This document shows positions 31,991 to 37,704 of a DNA stretch of 37,704 nt, piece by piece (positions within the stretch are counted from its first letter, which is position 1; every line of letters begins with the position of its first letter). A program made the position numbers and the translations under genes. The notes under the pieces are model-generated. The model was given only the letters and a program-made list of their open reading frames with translations, was not told the origin of the DNA and made no database searches. Source of the DNA: Syntrophomonas sp. UBA1368 (GTDB lineage Bacteria > Bacillota > Syntrophomonadia > Syntrophomonadales > Syntrophomonadaceae); assembly GCA_002305965.1 (NCBI GenBank), contig DBRM01000025.1:1-37704 (forward strand). The letters are read 5' to 3'.

Positions 31991-32020
31991 TTGACATTTT
32001 GACCAGGGCGTAATTATAAT
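31991..32020 (+). promoter_or_regulatory. Promoter of the cysS T-box transcript
   Basis: TTGACA (31991-31996) and TATAAT (32015-32020), both perfect, 18 bases apart, just before the T-box leader. It separates cysS from gltX. Confidence 0.85.
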
Positions 32021-32026
32021 AATTTA

Positions 32027-32285
32027 ACAACATACGTAAATGCGATGAAGGGGAAAAGTGAATATCCTTGGCTGACAGAGAAAAAAGGCCGCTGGCTGTA
32101 AGCCTTTTTCAGTATGAAGGTATTGAATATATGCACCCTGGAGCAGGCTGCCGAAGCTTAGTAGGCATATCCCGGTTAAAGACCGTTATCATTTTTTAAG
32201 TGGAATGTATTGATTGCATTCAAACAGAGTGGAACCACGGAAGCTTAGCCTTTCGTCTCTAGTGAGACGCGAGGCTTTTTGTTTA
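32027..32285 (+). promoter_or_regulatory. Cysteine T-box riboswitch upstream of cysS
   Basis: The 450-base gap after gltX is mostly a T-box leader. AGTGGAACCACGG (32229-32241) is the T-box sequence (consensus AGGGTGGNACCGCG). It is followed by a terminator with stem CGTCTC/GAGACG extended by GCCT/AGGC and five T (about 32247-32280). Upstream, the specifier region has GAATATATGCACC, with the cysteine codon TGC at 32132-32134. The leader reads uncharged tRNA-Cys and lets transcription continue into the downstream gene(s). Confidence 0.92.
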
Positions 32286-32305
32286 ATAAAAGAAGGAGGC
32301 TCATT

Positions 32306-32443
32306 ATGTTTGCAGCACTGGATCAAAAGTCAAACAGGCCGGCTCAGCCAGCCGTTTACATCAGTGATATAATAACAGCCTGGCTCTACACAGCAATCAG
32401 TCGAAATGAGAAAAGTGAGGTGGCACAAATTGAAAGTCTATAA
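32306..32443 (+). CDS. Possible small protein encoded between the T-box and cysS
   Basis: A 45-codon ORF (MFAALDQKSNRPAQPAV... IESL) starts at an ATG 7 bases after a near-perfect ribosome binding site AGAAGGAGG (32291-32299), directly beyond the T-box terminator, and its stop lies 14 bases inside cysS. It contains the cysS ribosome binding site, so it could couple translation. No cysteine codons, no recognised domain; in many Firmicutes cysE sits in this place but I see no real similarity. It may be a leader peptide or a decayed gene. The signal and placement support translation; function unknown. Confidence 0.45.
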   Translation: MFAALDQKSNRPAQPAVYISDIITAWLYTAISRNEKSEVAQIESL

Positions 32444-34019
32444 TACCTTGAGCGGGGATAAACAAACTCTGGATTTAAATCCTGAGGTAAGTATGTACGT
32501 CTGCGGACCTACTACGTATAATTATATTCACCTGGGCAATGCCCGGCCGCTGGTAGTCTTTGATACTGTACGCCGCTATCTTGAATATAAGGGATTTAAG
32601 GTGAAATATATACAGAATTTTACTGATGTGGATGATAAGATTATTCAGCGGGCCAATGAGCTGGGCCAGGATCCGCTGGAACTGTCAAACTTTTATATTG
32701 AACAGTATTTTGCAGACGCTGATAAACTGGGGATCATACGGGCCGATGTCCACCCCCGGGTGAGCGAGCATATAGAAGATATCATTGTTGCTATAAAGAC
32801 CTTGATCGATAAAGGTTATGCCTATGAATTGAACGGAGACGTTTATTACCGGGTCAAAGCTTTTGCTGAATACGGAAAACTTTCGGGACGTTCATTGGAT
32901 GACATGCTGGCAGGTGCCAGGGTGGAAGTGGATATGCGTAAAGAAGAAGCAGCCGATTTTGCCTTGTGGAAATCTGCCAAACCTGGTGAACCTTATTGGG
33001 AAAGCCCCTGGAGCAAAGGGAGACCGGGATGGCATATCGAATGTTCGGTCATGTCGACTCGTTACCTGGGAGATACGGTGGATATTCATGGTGGCGGCAG
33101 TGATTTGATTTTTCCCCATCATGAAAATGAGATCGCTCAGGCTGAAGCCATAACCGGCAAACCTTTTGTCCGTTACTGGATGCATAACGGTTTTATCACA
33201 GTAAATAAGGAGAAGATGTCCAAATCCCTGGGTAACTTTTTTATCCTTCGTGATATTCTGGACAGGTTCCCCGCTGATGTGGTGCGCTACTATTTAGTTG
33301 CCACTCATTATCGCAGTCCTCTGGACTTTGATGACGGCAAACTCGAAGAAGCAGGCCGGGCGCTTAACCGCTTAAAAACTACCCTGATACTGGCGGAAGA
33401 ATTTAAGGCGGGCGGCGGTGCTGAGGTGGAAAGCGCAGGGGGGAAAGGGTTAGAACTGGAAGAAAAGATCAACGGGCTGCGTAAGAATTTCATCGAAGCT
33501 ATGGATGATGATTTTAACACCGCCCGCGCAATCGGATATTTATTTGAAATGTCGCATCAGCTCAATATATTTATTGCTGACGCTGCCAGGGAAGATAAGC
33601 AGAATCAAGAAGCCATAAGGAGAACCGGGAAAATTTTTTACGAATTAGGATCAGTTTTAGGGATCTTCACCGCACCTGCAGTTGATTCAGACAGTGTAAG
33701 TGAAAAACTCCTTCCCATTTTCGGGCAGTTGAGAAACCAGGCCCGGCAGGAAAAGAATTATGCTTTAGCTGATGATCTGCGTAATTGGCTGAGCAGTCAG
33801 GGAATAGCCATGGAGGACCAACAGGAAGACAGCCGCTTTCGTTATGATCACCTGCCTGAGCCCAATGTTCTGATCGAAAAACTACTGGCTTTAAGGGCAG
33901 AATTTAAGAAAAATAAAGTATATATTCAGGCTGATTTTATCAGAGACAGTTTACAAGAGCGGGGCATAATAATTGAAGATACCAGAGAAGGAGTGCGGTT
34001 TAAGATTGTTGAAAAATGA
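32430..34019 (+). CDS. cysS: Cysteinyl-tRNA synthetase
   Basis: Class I synthetase charging tRNA-Cys. The start is a TTG (32430), 6 bases after GAGGTGG, giving the typical MKVYNTLSGDKQ; the ATG at 32406 is in frame but lacks a signal. The 529-residue product has the zinc-site cysteine at 25 (MYVCGPTTYNYIHLGNARP), the HIGH-type HLGN at 34-37, GWHIECSVMS with another zinc ligand, HHENEIAQAEA, and KMSKS at 262-266. The C-terminal anticodon-binding domain is complete. Expression is controlled by the cysteine T-box. mrnC overlaps its end. Confidence 0.97.
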   Translation: MKVYNTLSGDKQTLDLNPEVSMYVCGPTTYNYIHLGNARPLVVFDTVRRYLEYKGFKVKYIQNFTDVDDKIIQRANELGQDPLELSNFYIEQYFADADKLGIIRADVHPRVSEHIEDIIVAIKTLIDKGYAYELNGDVYYRVKAFAEYGKLSGRSLDDMLAGARVEVDMRKEEAADFALWKSAKPGEPYWESPWSKGRPGWHIECSVMSTRYLGDTVDIHGGGSDLIFPHHENEIAQAEAITGKPFVRYWMHNGFITVNKEKMSKSLGNFFILRDILDRFPADVVRYYLVATHYRSPLDFDDGKLEEAGRALNRLKTTLILAEEFKAGGGAEVESAGGKGLELEEKINGLRKNFIEAMDDDFNTARAIGYLFEMSHQLNIFIADAAREDKQNQEAIRRTGKIFYELGSVLGIFTAPAVDSDSVSEKLLPIFGQLRNQARQEKNYALADDLRNWLSSQGIAMEDQQEDSRFRYDHLPEPNVLIEKLLALRAEFKKNKVYIQADFIRDSLQERGIIIEDTREGVRFKIVEK

Positions 34020-34413
34020 TAATATCATAATCAAAGACATAAAAGATTATCCGCCCATCGTATTAGCTTACTTAGGAGATGCGGTCTTTGAACTTTTAGT
34101 ACGTACCAGCATGGTAACCGGGGGAAAACGTAAAATCAAAGAGATCCATCTCGATACTGTCCAGATTGTTAATGCCGAGAGCCAGGCGAAAGTGCTCCGG
34201 GAAGTGTTTGATGATTTGAGTGAGGAAGAAAAAGATATTGTACGGCGGGGCAGGAATGCCAAGAGTACACCGCCGCGTCATGCTGATAGTGGCGATTACC
34301 ATATGAGTACCGGCTTTGAAGCCTTGTTAGGCTATCTTTATCTGAAAGGCGATACACTGCGGATCGAAGAACTGGTTGAGAAAGCCCTTCATAACGAAGC
34401 GATAATTATGTGA
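34006..34413 (+). CDS. mrnC: Mini-ribonuclease III
   Basis: MrnC is a small RNase III that lacks a dsRNA-binding domain and matures 23S rRNA. The product (about 135 residues from TTG 34006) has PPIVLAYLGDAVFELLVR with the catalytic aspartate in GDAVFE, VNAESQAKVL, EEEKDIVRRGRNAKSTPP, and the second acidic motif STGFEALLGYLYLKGD. The start is uncertain: no ATG lies near, TTGs at 34006 and 34009 are 12-15 bases after AAGGAG, and the longer ORF from 33973 is mostly inside cysS. It overlaps the cysS end by 14 bases. Confidence 0.92.
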   Translation: MLKNDNIIIKDIKDYPPIVLAYLGDAVFELLVRTSMVTGGKRKIKEIHLDTVQIVNAESQAKVLREVFDDLSEEEKDIVRRGRNAKSTPPRHADSGDYHMSTGFEALLGYLYLKGDTLRIEELVEKALHNEAIIM

Positions 34414-34430
34414 TGATCGAGGTGGAAAAG

Positions 34431-35204
34431 GTGCAGACAAGTTTACAAGTGGAATTGATTCAGTATACCCCTGAACCTGAGCGGCTGGTTGCCGCAGCCG
34501 CAAAATTATGTTATTCCCAGGCTGGTATTGATCAAATCGCCCGGGATTTGAGCCAGCCGGTCATCGAAGATTTCCTTACCATGCTGGGGGAAATTGGACA
34601 TGAAAGTCCCATCGAACATATCAGCTTCACTTTCGGTATCGCAGGCGTAAGCCGAACATTGCTGGCACAACTGACCAGGCACCGGATCGCCAGTTACAGC
34701 GTACGCTCCCAGCGTTACGTCAACGAAGGGGAGTTTGATTACATAATCCCGCCGGAGATAGAAGCGATACCTGAAGCGAAAGAAGTTTTCCTGCAAGCGA
34801 TGGCATCTGATCAGAAGTTATATGAAAAGCTGGTTGCCATGCTGGCAGAGAAGCATCAGCGGATGTATATCGAGGAGGGGAAAAGCGAAAAAGAAGCCCG
34901 GCAAATGGCTGAAAAGAAGGCCAACGAAGATGCCCGTTTCGTACTGCCTAATGCTTGTGAAACCAAAATTGTGGTTACCATGAATGCCCGCAGCTTAAAC
35001 AATTTTTTTCGCCAGAGATGTTGCAACCGCGCTCAGTGGGAGATAAGGGCACTAGCCACGGAAATGTTAAAACAGGTACGAGCAGTTGCTCCCATCTTGT
35101 TTAAACATTCCGGACCCGGATGTTACAGTACCGGCAAATGCCCGGAAGGCAAAATGACCTGCGGCAAGGCAGCCGAGGTGAAGGAAATGTTTCACAGCTT
35201 GTAA
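34431..35204 (+). CDS. thyX: Flavin-dependent thymidylate synthase
   Basis: ThyX makes dTMP from dUMP using FAD and methylenetetrahydrofolate. The signature RHR-x7-S is intact (R83-H84-R85 to S93, RHRIASYSVRSQR). IEHISFTFGI upstream and NARSLNNFFRQRCCNRAQWEIR later (about 185-206) are further family motifs. The start is taken as GTG 34431, which follows GAGGTGG by 5 bases; GTG 34410 and ATG 34413 are in frame but lack a ribosome binding site. The 257-residue length is at the upper normal range. Bacilli do not have thyX at this place. Confidence 0.96.
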   Translation: MQTSLQVELIQYTPEPERLVAAAAKLCYSQAGIDQIARDLSQPVIEDFLTMLGEIGHESPIEHISFTFGIAGVSRTLLAQLTRHRIASYSVRSQRYVNEGEFDYIIPPEIEAIPEAKEVFLQAMASDQKLYEKLVAMLAEKHQRMYIEEGKSEKEARQMAEKKANEDARFVLPNACETKIVVTMNARSLNNFFRQRCCNRAQWEIRALATEMLKQVRAVAPILFKHSGPGCYSTGKCPEGKMTCGKAAEVKEMFHSL

Positions 35205-35242
35205 GAGAATGTCATTAATACTTGAATTGTGAGGTTAGAAGT

Positions 35243-35992
35243 TTGACCGAGAAGATTGCTGGAGTAAACAGTATTATGGAAGCCTTAAAAGGGCAGAGGA
35301 AAGTGCATAAAATATTTATTCAGGAAGGACGCCAGGGTAATAAAATAGAAGAACTCGTCACCTATGCCCGGAAAAAAGGGGTTTTTGTACAGTATCTTGA
35401 AAAAAGCCGTTTGGATGCTATGTATACTGCCAGCAACCACCAGGGCGTAGTAGCCCAGATCAGTGCTTTCGACTATAGCGAAATCGGAGAAGTATTGGAA
35501 AAAGCCTGCCTTGAAAAACATGAGCCTTTTATACTGATTTTGGATGGTATCGAAGATCCGCAAAACTTTGGTTCTATTATTAGAACTGCGGAAGCGGCAG
35601 GAGTCCATGGAATCGTCATCCCCAAGCACAATTCCACTGAGGTTACGGCAGCAGTTGCCCGTGCTTCTGCTGGTGCGGTTGAACATATATTGATCATAAG
35701 GGAAACCAATTTGGTGAATACCATCAATTTCCTTAAGCAACAAGGCTTTTGGATCATCGGGGCTGATATGCAAGGAGAAAAGGAGTATTTTAATACCGTT
35801 ATCCCGGCCCCCACGGCTCTGGTAATCGGAGGAGAAGGCCGGGGAATAAGAAGACTGGTGCGGGAGAACTGCGATTTGCTGCTAAACATTCCCATGACAG
35901 GAAAGATAGGATCTTTAAATGCTTCTGTGTCCGCCGCACTGCTGATTTATGAAGTTGTCCGGCAGAGAAACACCAGACCGGGAAATAAATAA
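35243..35992 (+). CDS. rlmB: 23S rRNA (guanosine-2'-O-) methyltransferase RlmB, TrmH/SpoU family
   Basis: A SPOUT methyltransferase that modifies a guanosine of 23S rRNA (2'-O). Starts at TTG 35243 after GTGAGG; the product has 249 residues. The N-terminal L30e-like RNA-binding domain (1-80) is followed by the SPOUT domain: LILDGIEDPQNFGSIIRTAEAAG (the motif 1 arginine), LVIGGEGRGI and IPMTGKIGSLNASVSAALLIYE (knot motifs 2 and 3). YacP, which usually follows in Bacillus, is not present. Confidence 0.93.
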   Translation: MTEKIAGVNSIMEALKGQRKVHKIFIQEGRQGNKIEELVTYARKKGVFVQYLEKSRLDAMYTASNHQGVVAQISAFDYSEIGEVLEKACLEKHEPFILILDGIEDPQNFGSIIRTAEAAGVHGIVIPKHNSTEVTAAVARASAGAVEHILIIRETNLVNTINFLKQQGFWIIGADMQGEKEYFNTVIPAPTALVIGGEGRGIRRLVRENCDLLLNIPMTGKIGSLNASVSAALLIYEVVRQRNTRPGNK

Positions 35993-35993
35993 G

Positions 35994-36009
35994 ACCTGTG
36001 CGCACAGGT
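35994..36009. repeat. Perfect palindrome after rlmB
   Basis: ACCTGTGCGCACAGGT is a 16-base palindrome just after the rlmB stop. It can form a 6-bp stem with a GCGC loop but has no T run, so a terminator is not supported. Confidence 0.4.
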
Positions 36010-36052
36010 GTGCAACCCGGACACGCAACAATTCTGACAATTATGATGATGC

Positions 36053-36081
36053 TTGACGTTGGTTCGATCAGTGGCTATAAT
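36053..36081 (+). promoter_or_regulatory. sigH promoter
   Basis: TTGACG (36053-36058) and TATAAT (36076-36081), 17 bases apart, about 60 bases before the sigH start. Sigma-A type. Confidence 0.8.
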
Positions 36082-36142
36082 ATACCTATCTGTAAGCAGG
36101 AACGTGCATTGAAGCAGGGAATAAAAAGGTGGAGGAGAATGA

Positions 36143-36775
36143 ATGTATAGTTCTGCCGCTGTTAAGCACTTCGAAGTTACATACAATGAGTTGACAGATG
36201 AAGAAATCGTCGAGTTGGCTCAAGAAGGGGAACAATTTGCTACAGAGTATCTAGTCGATAAATACAAGAATTTTGTAAGAGCCAAAGCCAGATCTTATTT
36301 TTTAATCGGAGCCGATAAAGAGGATATAATTCAGGAGGGAATGATAGGTTTATTTAAAGCCATCCGTGATTACAAAACGGACAAGCTTACTTCTTTCCGC
36401 GCGTTTGCCGAATTATGTATCACCCGCCAGATCATTACAGCTATTAAAACGGCTACCCGACAAAAACACATACCCTTGAACTCCTATGTATCATTAAACA
36501 AACCTATTTATGATGAAGAATCAGACCGCACCTTAATGGATGTAATATCCACCACCAAAATCACCAACCCGGAAGAAATCATCATCAGTCGGGAAGAATT
36601 CATTTTTATTGAGAAGAAAATGGGCGAAATACTAAGTTCCCTGGAATGGAAAGTACTGATGGCTTATCTGGAAGGAAAGTCATACCAGGAAATAGCTGTG
36701 GAACTGAAAAGACATGTGAAGTCTATTGACAATGCCCTGCAAAGAGTGAAACGAAAACTTGAGAAATACCTGTAA
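36143..36775 (+). CDS. sigH: RNA polymerase sporulation sigma factor SigH
   Basis: Sigma-H drives early sporulation and competence genes. The 210-residue product has region 2 with ATEYLVDKYKNFVRAKARSYFLIGADKEDIIQEGMIGLFKAIRDYKTDKLTSFRAFAELCI (split at about residues 30-90; GxDxEDIxQEG core) and region 4 with LSSLEWKVLMAYLEGKSYQEIAVELKRH followed by VKSIDNALQRVKRKL, the DNA-recognising helix-turn-helix. ATG 36143 follows GGTGGAGGAGA. It has its own promoter and terminator. Confidence 0.95.
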   Translation: MYSSAAVKHFEVTYNELTDEEIVELAQEGEQFATEYLVDKYKNFVRAKARSYFLIGADKEDIIQEGMIGLFKAIRDYKTDKLTSFRAFAELCITRQIITAIKTATRQKHIPLNSYVSLNKPIYDEESDRTLMDVISTTKITNPEEIIISREEFIFIEKKMGEILSSLEWKVLMAYLEGKSYQEIAVELKRHVKSIDNALQRVKRKLEKYL

Positions 36776-36799
36776 TTGGCGGTTAATGAAGTTTCTTTG

Positions 36800-36826
36800 A
36801 AAGCACATCATAGGATGTGCTTTTTT
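36800..36826 (+). terminator. Rho-independent terminator after sigH
   Basis: AAAGCACATC / GATGTGCTT stem, 4-base loop, six T. It separates sigH from the tRNA cluster. Confidence 0.92.
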
Positions 36827-36891
36827 GATCTATATTTAACAGGTATATTTAAAACCTCTGCGATGCAATATTTAAGGACGATAAAAAGCTA

Positions 36892-36920
36892 TTGACTTTG
36901 CTGTATACAGAGGTTAAAAT
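36892..36920 (+). promoter_or_regulatory. Promoter of the tRNA cluster
   Basis: TTGACT (36892-36897) and TAAAAT (36915-36920), 17 bases apart, 12 bases before the first tRNA gene. Confidence 0.7.
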
Positions 36921-36932
36921 ATTTATTGCTGA

Positions 36933-37008
36933 GCCGAGCTAGCTCAATCGGTAGAGCAGCTGATTTGTAATCAGCAGGTTGCGGGTTCAAGTCCTGTGCT
37001 CGGCTCCA
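36933..37008 (+). tRNA. tRNA-Thr (anticodon TGT)
   Basis: 76-nt cloverleaf with acceptor GCCGAGC / GCTCGGC, anticodon stem GCTGA/TCAGC with loop TTTGTAA (anticodon TGT at 36966-36968), GGTTCAAGTCC T-arm and encoded CCA. First gene of the five-tRNA cluster. Confidence 0.97.
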
Positions 37009-37019
37009 GAGAATTACAT

Positions 37020-37104
37020 GGAGGGATACCCAAGCGGCCAAAGGGGGCAGACTGTAAATCTGTTGTCGACGACTTCGAAGGTTCAAATCCTTCTCCCTCC
37101 ACCA
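37020..37104 (+). tRNA. tRNA-Tyr (anticodon GTA)
   Basis: 85-nt class II tRNA with long variable arm. Acceptor GGAGGGA / TCCCTCC, anticodon loop CTGTAAA (GTA), GGTTCAAATCC T-arm, encoded CCA. Confidence 0.97.
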
Positions 37105-37166
37105 TTTTTATGATTGCAGACCAGGCTAAATAGAGTACAATGGAAAAAAGTTCTTTTTATGATCAT

Positions 37167-37242
<76 letters not shown>

Positions 37243-37251
37243 AAATTATTA

Positions 37252-37323
37252 TTTCCCGCAGGGAAACTGAAATAGGTAGTGCCCGTAGGGTGCTGCCAAA
37301 ATGATTACGTTCCCGCAGGGAAC
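37252..37323 (+). repeat. Three short GYA-triloop hairpins in the tRNA spacer
   Basis: Three hairpins follow one another: TTTCCC-GCA-GGGAAA (37252-37266), GGTAGTGCCC-GTA-GGGTGCTGCC (37275-37297, 10 pairs with three G-U) and GTTCCC-GCA-GGGAAC (37309-37323). A related CCCGCA recurs at 37372-37377 beside a GTCCTC/GAGGAC inverted pair (37338-37384). The spacer to the next tRNA (37243-37432) holds no ORF. Confidence 0.6.
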
Positions 37324-37418
37324 ATAAGATAAAGGAAGTCCTCGAAGAAGGCAGAAGAATGAAATAATATGCCCGCAAGAGGACAAATCAACAACTGCAA
37401 TTCGGTAGTCCTGCATAA

Positions 37419-37438
37419 AAGGGCAACCTATTGCCCTT
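37419..37438 (+). promoter_or_regulatory. Inverted repeat overlapping the 5' end of tRNA-Thr (GGT)
   Basis: AAGGGCAA (37419-37426) and TTGCCCTT (37431-37438) form an 8-bp stem with a 4-base loop. The right arm contains six of the seven acceptor-strand bases of the following tRNA, so in the precursor it competes with cloverleaf folding. Confidence 0.45.
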
Positions 37439-37508
37439 ATAGCTCAGTCGGCAGAGCGCATCCTTGGTAAGGATGAGGTCACCGGTTCAAGTCCGGTTAA
37501 GGGCTCCA
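37433..37508 (+). tRNA. tRNA-Thr (anticodon GGT)
   Basis: 76 nt. Acceptor GCCCTTA / TAAGGGC, anticodon stem CATCC/GGATG with loop TTGGTAA (GGT), encoded CCA. A second threonine isoacceptor in the cluster. Confidence 0.97.
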
Positions 37509-37511
37509 TTC

Positions 37512-37588
37512 GGCGGCGTAGCTCAGTTGGCTAGAGCATACGGTTCATACCCGTAGTGTCGTGGGTTCAAATCCCTCCGCCGCTACCA
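37512..37588 (+). tRNA. Elongator tRNA-Met (anticodon CAT)
   Basis: 77 nt. Acceptor GGCGGCG pairs with CGCCGCT (first pair G-U), anticodon loop TTCATAC (CAT), GGTTCAAATCC T-arm, encoded CCA. No initiator features, so elongator Met; tRNA-Ile with a modified CAT anticodon is less likely. Confidence 0.92.
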
Positions 37589-37599
37589 GTTAAAATTCC

Positions 37600-37630
37600 A
37601 AGGAGTGGGATCATCCTGCTCCTTTTAATT
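37600..37630 (+). terminator. Possible terminator after the tRNA cluster
   Basis: AAGGAG / CTCCTT outer stem with an inner GGGAT/ATCCT stem, followed by TTAATTT. Imperfect stem and weak T run. Confidence 0.6.
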
Positions 37631-37699
37631 TAGATTTATATTGGTTAAAATATAATTGCATAATTAGGCAAATTTTAATGGGAAAGGTGAGAAGGAAAA

Positions 37700-37704
37700 A
37701 TGGC
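37700..37704 (+). CDS. Start of the next gene (partial), possibly elongation factor Tu
   Basis: Only ATGGC is visible, after AGAAGGAA at an acceptable distance. In related genomes sigH and tRNA genes are followed by tuf or rpmG; Met-Ala would fit tuf. This is context only. A TATAAT at 37651-37656 could be its -10. Confidence 0.35.

Noticed and set aside
32306..32443. Remnant of cysE
   Set aside because: Position suggested it, but the 45-residue sequence shows no convincing similarity to the serine acetyltransferase N-terminus.
35994..36009. Terminator after rlmB
   Set aside because: The palindrome has no T run after it. I record it only as a palindrome.
37243..37432. Possible CRISPR array in the tRNA spacer
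   Set aside because: The repeated units are short hairpins of unequal length and spacing, too short and too variable for CRISPR repeats, and no cas gene is near.

Overview
The window looks like a chromosomal core region of an anaerobic, endospore-forming member of the Clostridia (Peptococcaceae-like). The basis is the Bacillus/Clostridium gene order atp - ywmB - murA ... spoIID - spoIIID - mbl, followed by ctsR - mcsA - mcsB - clpC - radA - disA - yacL - ispD - ispF - gltX - cysS - mrnC - rlmB - sigH, together with spoIID/spoIIID/sigH, a cysteine T-box, Gram-positive style ribosome binding sites and moderate, A+T-leaning composition. The species cannot be fixed from the sequence alone. I see no transposase, integrase, phage gene, CRISPR array or rRNA gene.

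Layout. 1-2.9 kb: end of the F1Fo ATP synthase operon (atpA tail, atpG, atpD, atpC), closed by a hairpin. 2.9-5.7 kb: two small membrane-anchored coiled-coil proteins, a YwmB-like protein and murA. 5.7-16.7 kb: an accessory block between murA and spoIID. It holds a DUF6530-like protein and a GIY-YIG protein; a leftward biotin unit (birA, bioY, and the ATPase and transmembrane parts of an ECF transporter) with two matching BirA-type operators; a set of maturation genes for selenium-dependent molybdenum hydroxylases (MobA-like transferase, yqeB, molybdopterin-binding protein, xdhC, yqeC); a TipA-like MerR regulator with its own 19-bp-spacer promoter; and a leftward DegV protein. 16.8-20.1 kb: spoIID, spoIIID, mbl and a WecG/TagA glycosyltransferase. 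20.3-27.5 kb: the CtsR-controlled protein quality-control operon, then radA and disA. 27.5-36.8 kb: a leftward cysteine-containing protein, yacL, isoprenoid genes ispD/ispF, gltX, a cysteine T-box with cysS, mrnC, thyX, rlmB and sigH. 36.9-37.6 kb: five tRNA genes (Thr-TGT, Tyr-GTA, initiator Met, Thr-GGT, elongator Met), then the first bases of another gene, probably tuf.

How it fits together. Most of the window is housekeeping. The accessory block couples biotin uptake to its own repressor/ligase and carries a maturation kit for labile-selenium Mo hydroxylases without any structural hydroxylase gene. Two sequences with sigma-54 (-24/-12) promoter geometry stand in front of the two halves of that kit, one of them a full match to the consensus, which would tie the pathway to an enhancer-dependent activator encoded elsewhere. 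Other things worth a second look are a small ORF with a strong ribosome binding site between the cysteine T-box and cysS, a hairpin that could fold over the mbl start, and a series of short RNA hairpins in the tRNA spacer. I did not find a clear, wholly new multi-gene system; the best candidates are regulatory.
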